The notes beneath the pieces were generated by a model. The model had not been told where the DNA came from, made no database searches, and saw only the letters and a program-made list of their open reading frames with translations. A program made the translations under genes and the position numbers. Shown in pieces: positions 22,780-33,499 of a DNA stretch of 64,000 nt. Positions within the stretch are counted from its first letter, which is position 1; each line of letters opens with the position of its first letter. This DNA comes from Lunularia cruciata (taxonomy: Eukaryota > Streptophyta > Marchantiopsida > Lunulariales > Lunulariaceae), in NCBI GenBank assembly GCA_948567375.1, contig OX419758.1:62129001-62193000 (forward strand), in the 5' to 3' direction.

Positions 22780-24615
22780 ATGGACGAGATTTATGGGGCC
22801 TCAAAAGGCCCTAGGCGTTACTCTGGTACAATGGGTACCATTGAGTTGGATGACTTCATCTAGGAGTTTGATAGTTGGTGTGATCTGCAGTAGATGCGGA
22901 ACCTGACTTTGTTCACACCCTTCATGGCATGGAAGGGGTTGTTTTAGCATTTAGAGGGTCCATCAATGGACGACTACCATGAGTTCAGGAGAGCTCATTT
23001 GGAGGAGATTGAGTTATGGAGACAGTATTGGTCTCCACACTATGTCTCCATCACTTCAGACTTGGTGGCCAGGAGTAGATCGGCAGTACCTACGAGTTCT
23101 AGCTCGAGTAGTGTTGGTGGAGCTAGTGGAGGTGCACTAGCTGGAGATAGTGCTACTACAAGTGGAGGTACCGCTGCAGGAGGTGGTGTGATATCGGGGT
23201 TTAACCCCATGGTAGAGTTCTTCCTATATTTGAGGCAGAACTACCATGGAGTGCGGATTGACAAGCTGAGGAGCTTGCAAGAGTTCCAGCGGAAGGCTAG
23301 AGAGAGCCTATGCAAGGCATACACTCGCATGAGGCGGCTGATCAGTTTCACTCAAGGAGTTACTGAGGCCCAAGTAGTCCAGTTTTGGTATGGGATACTG
23401 GATAGGGAGTTGCGACATAGAGTTCATGATGCTACGTTGTTACAGGCTACTTTGCCTACTTTGGCAGTGGTCTTTGGTTTGGCTAAGCGTATTGAGCTCA
23501 ACATGGTGGAGGAGAGAGTGGTGACATCTGGATTTGGTAGGGAGACCTCATCTACGGCTATGATTTCTTCTAGAGTGCAGCAGAGTGCACCACGCCCAGT
23601 TGGTTTTCAAGGATAGGGTGGACAGCCTTGATCTTATGGAGCGAGTGGAAAGCCTAATGGAGTTAGACCCTTACTCTCATTTTTGGATCAGCAGCAGCCA
23701 GTGAGTGGTGGTGTTGCTTGTTGGACTTGTGGTGGACCTCACCATCAAAGAGAGTGTACTCAAGGCAATGGACCTGATACCTCGGGTGCATCACAGCCAA
23801 CACAGAGGTAGTGTGAGCATTGTCATAGATTTGGTCACACTAGTGATCGGTGTTTTGACCTACACCCGGAGTTATGGAGTGGTAGGGCTGCTATGGCAGG
23901 TAGTAGAGGAGCTCCAGTTCATGGAGGACAAGGTGGTAGAGGATCTACACCTAGTAGGGGTGCATTACCTACCCTTACTTCTAACACAGCTATGGCTACT
24001 CGGATTGAGCAGTTGGAGCAGAGATTGGCTAGTATGGCTATTGCTCAGAGGAGATCAGATTCGGGTGCTGAGGCTTCCACCTCATATGTTGGTGATAGAG
24101 ATGCTTTGGACTTCATGTGCAGAGCAGCACAGGTGGATGCATCTGCAGCAGTGACTAGGAGTGCAGTACGTGCTCCAGAGCCTAGAGGAGCATTAGTGGA
24201 GTTGGACCCACAAAGAGGAGAGGTTGGGAGACAGGTCAAACTTCCCCAGTCTTTCACGCTATTTGAGGCATTGCAGACAACATCCATGGTTCCTAGACGT
24301 CCCAATGTAGGTGTGGTAGGTGGTGATGGAGTACATGATGGACTACCTGCTAGTCAACCACCTGCTACTACACAGACTAAGTCTAGCATGATGTTGGGGG
24401 CGGCTCAACTGATTATGCAGCATCCTTTATTTTTGGCCAGTGATATGTTTACATTGGGAGTTGACCCAGCCCCAATATTCCGGTTGGCTGCCACGTTGTG
24501 TGAGAGTAGGGATGGTGCAGTTCCTACTACTAGAGCAGAGGTGGTTGGTAGTGGAGCTGACTTGGTTGAGGAGCATGGGACCCGTTTGGTGACCAATGGT
24601 TATGGCAGGCAGTAG
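22780..24615 (+). pseudogene. Gag with two CCHC-type zinc knuckles (broken)
   Basis: Reading from ATG at 22780, a retrotransposon gag region appears (MDDYHEF and LELWRQYW-like residues after 22966; LRQNYHGV and RMRRLISF later). Two knuckles follow in the same frame: CWTCGGPHHQREC (23719-23757, the CX2CX3HX4C variant) and CEHCHRFGHTSDRC (about 23812-23853, standard CX2CX4HX4C). A coiled-coil-like TRIEQLEQRLASM comes next. In-frame stops at 23614 (TAG), 23629 (TGA) and 23809 (TAG) fit single C-to-T changes. Gag packages element RNA into virus-like particles in the cytoplasm. A frameshift near 24605 leads to protease. Confidence 0.8.
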
Positions 24616-24617
24616 CG

Positions 24618-25076
24618 GCTAGATTGGAGGAGTTGCCAGCTAGACCGGCCTTTGAGAGAACATGGTTTACACCTGGTGTTGTCCTATTGGATAACCAGAG
24701 GGGGATTTTTTATTTGGTGGGACCTTTGGGAAAGGTCTATACACCACAGAGAGTCTTATTAGACTCCGGTGTGCATCCCCTTATGCTGGGGAAGGCTGCA
24801 GTTGTCGGTCTAGAGTTACGGAAGACCGATATGGAGAGGTGTCCATTTCAGATCCAAACATCTCTAGGTGGTGGTTCGACACAATACATCACACATGGGG
24901 AGCTTGTTGTCCAGGTTCAGCCTGGTCATCCGACTGATAGCCCAGTGGTGAGAGCTCAGGCTATTGCAACAATAGCTGAGTCATATGATGTGCTAGTTGG
25001 GGGAGTAGTGTTATACCCCATGGGTTTTAGCATTGACTATTGGGAGGAGACAACCTCTTATAGACCTGGTTGGTAG
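24618..25076 (+). pseudogene. Retropepsin-like protease
   Basis: RVLLDSGVHPLMLG (about 24748-24790) carries the D-S-G active-site triplet of retroviral-type aspartic proteases. About 75 residues later YDVLVGGVVLYPMGF resembles the second conserved block (D-x-I/V-L-G). The enzyme matures the polyprotein. It lies one frame away from gag, through an indel. Copy 3 keeps the start of the same region (62242-62469, minus strand) with VLLDLG. The stop TAG at 25074 ends the open segment. Confidence 0.7.
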
Positions 25077-25261
25077 TCTGGTGAGGGACGGGTATGTCGC
25101 CTACCAGTACACTTCAGTAGTGGCAGTCTTGGCTCACTATAGTCCGGGACCATGGCAACATCAATTTTAGCTTTCAGCGGTGCAATTACTTGGCCTGGTG
25201 ACTTGTTGGAGGGGAATACCTATACAAAGGATATTCTAGTACCAGAGGAGATCACTCGGCT

Positions 25262-26505
25262 GTGGAGTACGAGTGGGATTGTTCCATCCACCTTGGATGT
25301 TCCATTGTGGAGTTCAAAGGAGGCATTGCAACAATATGCAGATCAGTTGGTGCAGCAAGCTTGGAGTGGAGCCTCGTACCATCAAGAGATGAGTGTGAGG
25401 ATGAGCTTCCAGAGGCGATTGCTTTGACACCTCTAGATACCACACTCATTGCTTGGCAGTATCCAATAGAAGGGATATGCCTATTGGAGTTGTTTGGTGG
25501 GATCAGCACCGGACTAGATGCGGTGTTACAGGCGGTATCCGAGTACAAAGGTACTTGTATGTAGAGAGAGATGAGACTGCTAGGCAAGTCTCTCTACATC
25601 ATGTGGCACACTTGGCCTATCGGTATCCGGAGTTATTACCTATGTCAGCAATCAGAGGTTACTAGAAGGCCCTACCAGGAGACATTTCCTTAATGGGGGC
25701 GCATGACCTAGAGAGACATGGGCCTATTCACTTGGTGATTTCTGGATGGCCATGTCAGGGACATACACGTATGGGCCGCGGTTTGGGTCTTCAGAATCCT
25801 CATTCTGGTGTGTTTTGGGAGATGTTATGGGTACTACGACATCTCCAGGTTCATCAGTCTGTTTCTCAAGCTTACCTTTTGGAGAACATTCTTTTGATGG
25901 GTGATTCTCGCACTAGAGTGGTGGCAAGTACACATCAGGTCCATTCTTGGATGGGACCTACTGCATTGTTAGATGCAGCCAGAGTGAGATCATGGGCTCA
26001 TCGTCTTCGTCTTTGGTGGACAAACCTCTTACCCAAAGAGGTTCTACAGCGCGCGTATGATGGGATTCAGCGACTTGACCACATCTTTGTTGATGATATC
26101 TTGGATGTTGGGCATCAGTCTCAGATAGTGGTAGTGGCTGATAGGTCACCTATGGCAGTGGTGAACCTAGTTGGACAGCCTAGAGCTGCATTTCCCACAC
26201 TCATGAGTTTCCCAAGCTCTCATGCTTTTTGAGAGGGAGGACCTGGACTTGTTTGGGACTCATAGTTACAGCAGTTGGTGGAGCCCAATGCTAATGAGAG
26301 AGAGCGGGCAATGGGTTTTTGCACCGGTATTATTGCTGTTCCAGTAGTGTCAAAGGCATCCAAGCGTCAGGTGTTAGGTCAGGCTATGGACCTGAACCGT
26401 TTGACCTGGATTGTGAGCCTTGGCTTGGCAAAGCAGCGTAGGATGCGCTTGATAGGCATCACCACTTTGACACTTGTGAGCTCTGTGCCTATTGAGACAA
26501 TTTAG
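25262..26505 (+). pseudogene. C5 cytosine DNA methyltransferase domain inside the retrotransposon
   Basis: Motifs of the C5 cytosine methyltransferase fold in order: motif I LLELFGGISTGL (25481-25516, AdoMet binding); motif II YLYVERD after a one-base frame slip near 25532; motif IV HLVISGWPCQGHTR with the catalytic Cys codon at 25753; motif VI YLLENILLMGDS; then VEPN...ERERAMGF (about 26278-26320) like motif VIII/IX; and VLGQAMDLN (about 26371) where motif X usually has LGN. From 25453 to 26505 one frame runs through with stops only at 25663 (TAG), 26230 (TGA) and 26263 (TAG). Length, about 340 residues, suits a stand-alone catalytic domain. In the family this methylates cytosine at C5. It lies between protease and RT, and the same segment occurs in copy 3. 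Enzyme subfamily (DRM, CMT, DNMT) not assignable. Confidence 0.85.
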
Positions 26506-26985
26506 GCACATGTTGGGGGCAATAGACCGAGTGGGCATAGTATTCTTGGGACACATCCAGTAGCTACTAGGGAGAGTGGTCTACTTGGAGTCCATCCATG
26601 TGAGCGTGGGCTACTTGGATTACATCGTTGGTCCATATGGGATGCAGCTAGAGGACGTGTGGAGCTTGTAGCCAGAGTGGAGGGAGTTTTTCACATAGAG
26701 GTTGGGACCTCTAGTGGTCGGGAGCATGACACTATTGCTCCCAAGGGCTCAGTTTAGCAGCCAATCAATACGTCTTCCACTCCTACTACAGTTACAGAGG
26801 ATACTTGGGAGCTAGATCTTGGACCCAAGCTTATTGGAGAGGAAAGACAAAGGGTTTGGATGTTCTTGAGGAGTCACACGAGTTGTTTTGCCTTCAATAT
26901 GAAGGATTTGGGTGCTCTGAAGGGACTTGTTTATACGGATTGAGCTGACTAGCAAAACATTAGTTTTCCAACGTCCTTATTGATA
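26506..26985 (+). other. Linker between methyltransferase and RT
   Basis: Broken coding sequence with GVHP.E.GLLGLH-like and EVGTSSG-like phrases, matched on the minus strand by copy 3 (60385-60640). It is conserved across copies, so it is part of the polyprotein, but I recognise no domain. Confidence 0.5.
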
Positions 26986-26992
26986 TAGTGAG

Positions 26993-28252
26993 ATGGAGAG
27001 GACATTGATTCAAAGCCGGAATAGTGACTTTTTTGAGGCTGGTTTGGTGGAGATTTCACATGGAGAGTATGCATTAGCGACGGTGATGCCAACCAAGAAG
27101 GATATGCATGGCAACTATACAGATAGGCGGATGTGTGGAGATTACCGTCCTATCAACCGACAAACAAGGGCTGATTGGTATGCCATGCCTACAACGGAGG
27201 AGATTTTTGATGCAATTGGGCATGCAAAGGTCTTCAATACTTTGGATCTTCAAGCGGGATATCATCATTTGCCAATCAAGGAGGAGGATAAGTCCAAGAC
27301 AACATTTTGGGCTATTGATCCTCACGGCAAGGATGTGTTATATTAGTGGAGGTTCTTACCATTTGGGTTAAAGAACACTTCTGCTAAGTTCCAGAGGGTC
27401 ATGGATAGGATCCTAGCTGGATTGGATTTTTCTCGGTGCTATATTGATGACATTTTGGTTTATAGCACTACTCTGGAGGAGCATGAGAGACAATTGTTGG
27501 AGGTGTTTGAGAGGTTGAGATCTCATGGACTCAAATTACATCCTGGGAAGTGTAGGTTCTTCCACGAGCAGGTTGAGTATTTGGGTCACACTATCTACCC
27601 CGAAGGACTTGGTGTCCAGCAGACCAAGGTGGAGGTTATTGCACATATTCCTTGGCCTACGGATGTGAGTAGAGTGCGAGCATTCCTTGGGTTGGCAAAC
27701 TTCTATCACCACTATGTTAGAGGATTTAGTGCCATTGCCAAGGCCTTGACAAAGCTGACCAAGCTTACACAAGAGTGGTGTTGGGAAGATGAGCAGGAGA
27801 GAGCTTTTGTAGAGCTCAAGGAGAGGTTGACATCTGCTCCTATTTTGAGGAGACCGATCAGGGGACAACCATTTTAGGTTCACACTGATTGGAGTATGTT
27901 GGGGCTTGTAGCGGTGCTCACCCAACATGATGATGAGGAGAAGGAGTTTGTGGTGGCCTATGCTAGTCGCTCCAACAATTCAGCAGAGGTGAAGTATAGT
28001 TCATATGAGGGAGAGTGCTTGGCAACAGTTTGGGCAGTAGCACATTTCCGATGTTACCTATTTGGTAACCCCTTCACTCTCATCACTGATCATCAGCCGT
28101 TGAAGTGGTTGATGGAGTCCGACAAGCTTTCAAGGAAGCTTGCACAATGGGCTTTGATTTTAAAGGAGTATGATTTCACGGTTGTTCACAAACTTGGAGT
28201 GGTGAACCGTGATGCAGATGGGCTGAGTAGAAACCCATGTCCCAGCCAGTAG
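26993..28252 (+). pseudogene. Reverse transcriptase and RNase H
   Basis: RT: EAGLVEIS...TVMPTKKD (27038-27100), MCGDYRPIN, FNTLDLQAGYHHL, a TAG at 27343, FLPFGLKNT, then the catalytic CYIDDILVYS (about 27438-27467) with both Asp intact. The connection domain is FLGLANFYHHYVRGFS. RNase H: HTDWS (first Asp, after a TAG at 27875), YEGECLATVWA (Glu), ITDHQPLKWL (Asp) and a terminal VVNRDADGLSRNPC. The final segment ends in TAG at 28250 where copy 3 has CAA. Apart from three stops it is one of the best preserved parts of the element. It copies element RNA into DNA. Confidence 0.88.
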
Positions 28253-29640
28253 GATCAGACCGGAGCACGTTAGCATGGTGAGGCAGATGAGGAGATGGTG
28301 CTAGGTTGGCATGCATCGGCCTTTCTGTGTATATTTGCAGAGGCTTTGGTGGTATCTTTCTCAACGCATATATGAGGAGTTATTGAGGTCACAGATCCAG
28401 AGAGTGAAGATATTGGTACAGTTCAGCAAGACATTCATGATGATGTCTTAGTGATGGACTATCTTTGCATTGGTGTTGTGGGTGGCACAGTTGGGGCCAA
28501 GGAGAGAGACCATGTTCTTCAACGAGCCAGACGGTTCAGATTGGAGGGTAGACACCTTTTGCATGTATGGGAGGATGGTAGAGTGCGAGTTATACCACTT
28601 CCATCACAGAGACCACAGTTGGTCCGTCATCTCATGAGGAGCTAGGACATTTTGGAGTAAAGCTTACGTATAGCTTACTCCAGAGTCATTATTGGTGGTG
28701 TGGTATGCAGACCGAGGTACAACAGTTTGTTGCCATATGTCTGGTTTGTGACAGAGTTAGAGCATCATTCAATGCTCCTACGCCACAGTTATACCCATTA
28801 CCTATCATGGGATTGGGTAACCGTTGGAGTTTGGACTTTGCCAAACCTTTACCGCTGACTGTGAGACATCATCGGTATGTTTTGGTGATGGTAGAGCACT
28901 TCTCCAAGTGGATTGAGTTGGTGGCACTTCTTGACAAGTCTAGTGAAGGGACAGCTTAATCATTCCTGGATTGAGTTCTTAGTCATTTTGGTGCACCAAT
29001 TGAGGTTTTGACTGATCAGGGTACAGAGTTCTTGGGGGAGTTTCAGGTTTTGTGTGACAAGGCTTTGATTGATCATTGTACTACATCCCGAGATCACCTT
29101 GAGGCAGATGGCTTAGCAGAGAGAGTAGTTTAGACGGTGAAGAGAGGATTGCAAAAGTATGGTTTGCAGAGAGGCCACTTAGGAGATTGGGATCTCCAAT
29201 TACCTTGGTTGGCCATGGGCTATTAGTTCAGCCGGCAAGCCTCCTTAGCATCCTTCTCTCCATACTTTCTACTTTATGGATGAGATCTTGATTTACCTAC
29301 AGCCATTCGTCAAGATGCTACTGTAGTTTTGGACTTGGATGACCCCGATGTATGGATGAGCACATGTTCTCAGCGGGCAGAGATCTTTCAGAGAGTGATG
29401 CCAATGGCTTTTGAGAACTTGGCAATTGCTCAACATAGAGATACTTTACGCTATGCTACCATTTGAGGAGGAGGTTATAGACCCTCGATCCGTTGATTTC
29501 ATCCAGGTAACTATGTATATCTATAGCAGATAGCACCAACAACACTTGATGTTTCTACATGCCGTACTATCTTGAGTGCGTGAGGTTTTGCCATCTGGAG
29601 TCCTTGTGTTAGAAGGACGTGATGGTGTTGTTTAGAAAGA
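28253..29640 (+). pseudogene. Integrase (core intact in motif content)
   Basis: After a linker (QQDIHDDVLVMDYLCIG), the zinc-binding region reads ELGHFGVK...SHYWW...FVAICLVCDRV (about 28645-28755). The core has SLDFAKPLP (first Asp), VLTDQGTEFLGEF (second Asp, about 29010) and LEADGLAERVV (Glu, about 29100), so the D,D-E triad is complete. Stops at 28961 and 29132 and frame changes around 28640 and 29455 break it. The C-terminal part leads, through ILSVREV-like and KDHVCNC residues, directly into the PHD finger. It joins element cDNA to chromosomal DNA. Confidence 0.8.
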
Positions 29641-29875
29641 TCATGTGTGCAATTGTGCGCCATGCCACCTTCCAAACATTGATGGTACTATGGACCCAAG
29701 CTTGGCACTTATACGTGCAGGCTTGAGGTGTATGTTATGTGGCTCTTTTGGTGGAGCTACTACTATGTTAGTGTGTGATTGTTGTTCGAGAGGATGGCAT
29801 ATGGCATGTATGACTCCTCCCCTCATGGTGGTTCCTTAGGGATAGTGATTATGTCCTAGATGTACTTGACCTATA
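29641..29875 (+). pseudogene. PHD finger at the integrase C-terminus
   Basis: The eight zinc ligands of a C4-H-C3 PHD finger are all present in one frame from 29729 to 29863: CMLC, then MLVCDCC, WHMAC, and finally LCPRC. The typical TPPL between WHxxC and the last pair is also present. Three stops lie in the VP.G..LCPRC part; copy 2 has GQWLCP there, so the lost residue was Trp. Just before it, KDHVCNCAPC adds a further cysteine cluster. PHD fingers bind histone H3 tails; here it replaces the chromodomain of chromoviruses, so a role in choosing insertion sites is inferred. Confidence 0.85.
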
Positions 29876-30146
29876 GCTAGTTCATTCTTTATATGGTATA
29901 GATTGTAGACAGACGACTAACGATGAGGCTCCATAGCACCTGGCCTCCTGATCTTTGCCCATTAGAGGGTATACCATATACTTAGAGTAGATGGCTATCT
30001 GGAGTTAGAGGGACCTAACCACCAGCTAGGGGAGCGATTTTGGCACTTTAGAGTCTATGTATGACTTATGTGTGAGTTGTGCTTCTATAGTATATGATGT
30101 TGACAGCGATGTATTTGTGTAGCGATGTATATATGCACGATAGCTA
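29876..30146 (+). other. 3' untranslated end of element, with LTR-tail repeat
   Basis: Non-coding. 30028-30146 repeats the tail at 30598-30703 (ttggcactttagagtctatgtatgac...gatgtatatatgcac). A tagggga purine run at about 30020 is the only polypurine-tract candidate. Confidence 0.55.
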
Positions 30147-30703
30147 TCATGCCATTTGTAGTGCCGCATCTGGATGCTCGGACACTAGAGTTCCAGTGAT
30201 AGTAGTTAGAGTTATTTCAGCCGTTTCTCAAAGACTACTTTCTGAGGGTTAGATTTTGTGTTCGGAGTATTGACTTCACCGTGGGGCCCACCGTCACTTT
30301 GCACCGTTTGCACCATCGAGTGTGCCATCAACGGGACCATTAGGGTTTCAGAGCTAGCTCGAGTCCAGGGAGTATAGTTTTGAAGTGAGCTCCAAAGAGC
30401 TCACTTCTTTGATGTTGAGCCTTTGAGTTCTTGGCTATGGTGGACAGAGGCCGGCGAGCGTCACCTAGATTCTCTATGCTTGAGTGGGTGTGGCTTGACT
30501 GTAATCAGTGCCCAATTGTTGGCAGTTTATAGAGTGACAGATCAAGTACTGATCTGAGTTGAGTTGAGTTGAGTTGAGAGTGGTAAGCAATCTGATTATT
30601 GTGGCACTTTAGAGTCTATGTATGACTTATGTGTGAGTTGTGCTTCTATAGTGTATGATGTTGATAGCGATGTCTGTTTTGTAGTGATGTATATATGCAC
30701 AAT
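30147..30703 (+). repeat. 3' LTR of methyltransferase element, body plus tail
   Basis: 30147-30597 matches the 5' LTR with about 95% identity by eye. 30598-30703 is the additional tail, which follows the LTR body also in the left-edge copy (read backwards from 117 to about 10). The full LTR is therefore probably about 555 bases, and the 5' copy lacks the tail. Confidence 0.7.
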
Positions 30704-31060
30704 ATCCTGCACACCCTATCTCAATTCAAAAATTCATGTACATTCTTGTTTTCCTCTCCCATTGTCCTGCACAAGAGCACTTCAAAAATTTCCCCTCTCC
30801 TGCACACCCTATCTCAATTCAAAAATTCCTGCACAGCCTTGCTTCCCTCTCCCACTGTCCAGCCCAAATCACTTCTAAATTTCTCTTCTCGTGCACACCC
30901 TATCTCACTTTGAAAATTCCTGCACAGCATTGCTTATCTCTCCCACTGTCTAGCCAAAGCACTTCTAAATTTCTCTTCTCCTACACACCCTATCTAAATT
31001 CAAAAATTCATGTACATTTCTGTTTTACTCTCCCACTATTTTGCCCAAGGCAATTTGAAA
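30704..31060. repeat. ~92-bp tandem array, right half
   Basis: Anchors at about 30706, 30799, 30890 and 30980, spaced 90-93 bases, continue the array interrupted at 20953. The open frames crossing it are products of the period and base composition. Confidence 0.8.
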
Positions 31061-31159
31061 ATTCACCTTTCTGGCCTTCACAATCTCAAGCCATACTTGC
31101 CTGCAAAAATTTCCCTTTTGATGTTCACAATCTCAAGCCATACCTATCAAAATCCTCTC

Positions 31160-32120
31160 TTGCCCTGCACCTCAAGGCATACGAAATTCTTCTCTCATAG
31201 CATTTTCTCTCCAAGTTTCTTCCTGTCCAACCACAAGATCTCTAACTTGAAATCCTCCTTATTGCCCTCTCTCCTCAGCCAAACAACTCCCAAAACCTTT
31301 CTCCTCAGTTCCTGTCCAAGCCGACCTTCCTAACTTAAGAATCTCCTTGTTGCCCTCTGTCCTTAGCCAGACAACTCCCAAAACCTTTCTCCTCAATTCC
31401 TGTCCAGGCCGACCTTCCTAACTCAAAAATCTCCTTGTTGCCCTCTGTCCTTAGCCAGACAACTCACGAAACCTTTCTCCTCAGTTCCTATCCAAGCCGA
31501 CCTTCCTAACTCAAAAATCTCCTTGTTGCCCTCTATCCTCAGCCAGACAACTCCCAAAACCTTTCTCCTTAGTTCCTATCCAGGCCGACCTTCCTAACTC
31601 AAGAATCTCTTTGTTGCCCTCTGTCCTCAGCCAGACAACTCCCGAAACCTTTCTCCTTAGTTCCTGTCCAGGCCAACCTTCTTAACTCAAAAATCTCCTT
31701 GTTGCCCTCTATCCTCAGCCAGACAACTCCATAAACCTTCTCCTCAGTTCCTGTCCAAGCCAACCTTCCTAACTCAAAAATCTCCTTGTTGCCCTCTGTC
31801 CTCAGCCAGACAACTCCCAAAACCTTTCTCCTCAGTTCCTATCTAGGCCGAACCTTCCTAACTTGAAAATTCTCCTTGTTGCACTCTATCCTCAGCCAAA
31901 CATCTCCCAAAACCTTTCTCCTCAGTTCCTGTCCAAGCCGACCTTCCTAACTCAAAAATCTCCTTGTTGCCCTCTGTCCTCAGCCAGACAACTCCCAAAA
32001 CCTTTCTCCTCAATTCCTGTCCAGGCCAAACCTTCCTAACTTGAAAGTTCTCCTTGTTGCCTTTTGTCCTCAGCCAAACATCTCCCAAAACCTTTCTCCT
32101 CGGTTCCTGTCTAGGAAAAA
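31160..32120. repeat. 88-bp tandem array, ten copies
   Basis: The anchor cctaactcaaaaatctcc (or close variant) occurs at 31243, 31331, 31419, 31507, 31595, 31683, 31770, 31859, 31948 and 32037, spaced 87-89 bases. Each unit contains ttgttgccctctgtcctcagccagacaactcccaaaacc. It is strongly C+T rich on this strand. Confidence 0.92.
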
Positions 32121-33499
32121 AAAACCTCTCCTCCCCAGCTGAGTTCCTTCACTGTCCTCTCTCATTTTCCTGTTGTTATTCCACAAACCTTTCACTGTCA
32201 AAACTCCTCTAAAGCTTCCCAAAGTATTTCCAACTCAAAAGAATCTTTTTTTCTCCTCCACTAAGGAAAATACTCTTCACTCCAATAACATATAACAAAA
32301 CCTGAGCTTGTGTAACCCAACATTATTTCTTGGCTCAAGCCACATTAAAAGACTCCTTGAGCTAATAACACCATAAGTTTTTCCGGGCTTCACAATAATA
32401 TAGGAAATATCTCCCGTGGCAAGGTAGCATAAAACCACACCCAAGACATATTGACATAAATCCATGTTCCTTACAACAACAAGAAGAGAAAAAGAAAATT
32501 TATCACACCAAAAGCCTCAAGGGTACACGTGGGCTATTTTCTAGACGACATCGTTTGCTTCTATGTTTCTCCTTGTCTTTGGGTTCCACATTGTTGAAAT
32601 TTTATAAGTGGCCCACTTGCATATAGATGAGTGCCATGTCTCTCTCTTTTGGTCGGAGTTCTTGGCTTCTTGTGGGGTTACCATGTCAAAGCATTTGGCA
32701 TACTTTCCCAACTCATTGAAGAATTTTTGCAAAGTTGGTGTAAGTAGAACTCCATCAACTCGGTAATCCTCTCCTTCTCTATGAAATTGGCATATAGTTG
32801 GGACAATAACTCCTCAACCTGTTTGATCTAACTTATCTAAGATTGCTCTTGCAATCACTTTGGCAGTAAGGTGCTATTTTCCTTGAATAGCAAACCAAGT
32901 TTTTTGTTGATTTCTCAAAATTCTTGGCACAATTAGGTCTATTTGCTTGTAATTACCTCCCGATAATGAAGTGTCACACTTTCTATCACAACTCCTTTGT
33001 GTGGGTGTCAAGGCTTTTGGTTCATAAAGTAAAGAGTGCACCAAATCCTACAAGATAGGAATAGGATTGCTTCTTGGAAAATTTGCACTTTCTTGCAAAA
33101 AGTTCAATTTTCTATTGAACTTTACATTGGTCTTCTCCAAGATTTGAAGCGTTTTGATGATTCTGGCTTTTTTTTGGATAGATGGTGACAATCATGAATT
33201 TCATGTTGTTTGGATATTGGAGACAAATCATCCTTTATGTGGCACCACTTTGAATGTAAAGCAATATGTCCCTTAATTGCTATAGGGCCTTGAAGATTCC
33301 CATAACTCCATGTCAGTCCATTTCCTTGGGTTATGGGTTTGTGCAAGAGTATCTTGTAATGCAAAGGCACCTACAATTGGTCCTAAAACAATGTCAAGAG
33401 TCCTCCAAATCCCAAAGAAGGGATTTCTTGCAATGGAAGCCCCTCATCACAATGGTGGTCTAGCAATCATTGGCCTATACCGTTCTGTTTTGTGACAAA
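32121..33499. other. Unassigned, probable retroelement debris
   Basis: No intact gene. Minus-strand phrases such as FDMVTPQEAKNSDQKRE (about 32640-32700) and a proline-poor frame at 33122-33370 suggest decayed coding DNA. This may be the 3' part of the gypsy element whose integrase starts at 33500, but nothing diagnostic is visible. Confidence 0.35.

Larger units (their letters stand above)
20954..30703 (+). mobile_element. Ty3/gypsy retrotransposon carrying C5 methyltransferase and PHD finger
   Basis: A nearly full-length element of about 9.75 kb: 5' LTR, long leader, gag with two zinc knuckles, protease, C5 DNA methyltransferase, reverse transcriptase, RNase H, integrase, PHD finger and 3' LTR. 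It is inserted in the 92-bp array. The 5' flank ends ctcct and the 3' flank begins atcct or tcct, a 4-5 bp target duplication. Protease-before-RT-before-integrase order places it in Ty3/gypsy. Many reading-frame breaks are TAG or TGA where related copies have CAA or TGG. Copies at 45752-47830 (+) and 58463-62455 (-) show it is a family. Confidence 0.88.

Noticed and set aside
25262-26505. Methyltransferase segment as an ordinary host gene interrupted by the transposon
   Set aside because: The same segment lies between protease and RT in a second copy at 58463-62455, so it travels with the element.
30618-31333. Overlapping open frames of 72-154 codons
   Set aside because: Products of the same tandem array on the other side of the gypsy insertion.
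31599-32088. Minus-strand frames with repeated WLRTEGNKE units
   Set aside because: The 88-bp period is near a multiple of three over short stretches, giving repeat peptides; no start context or conservation.
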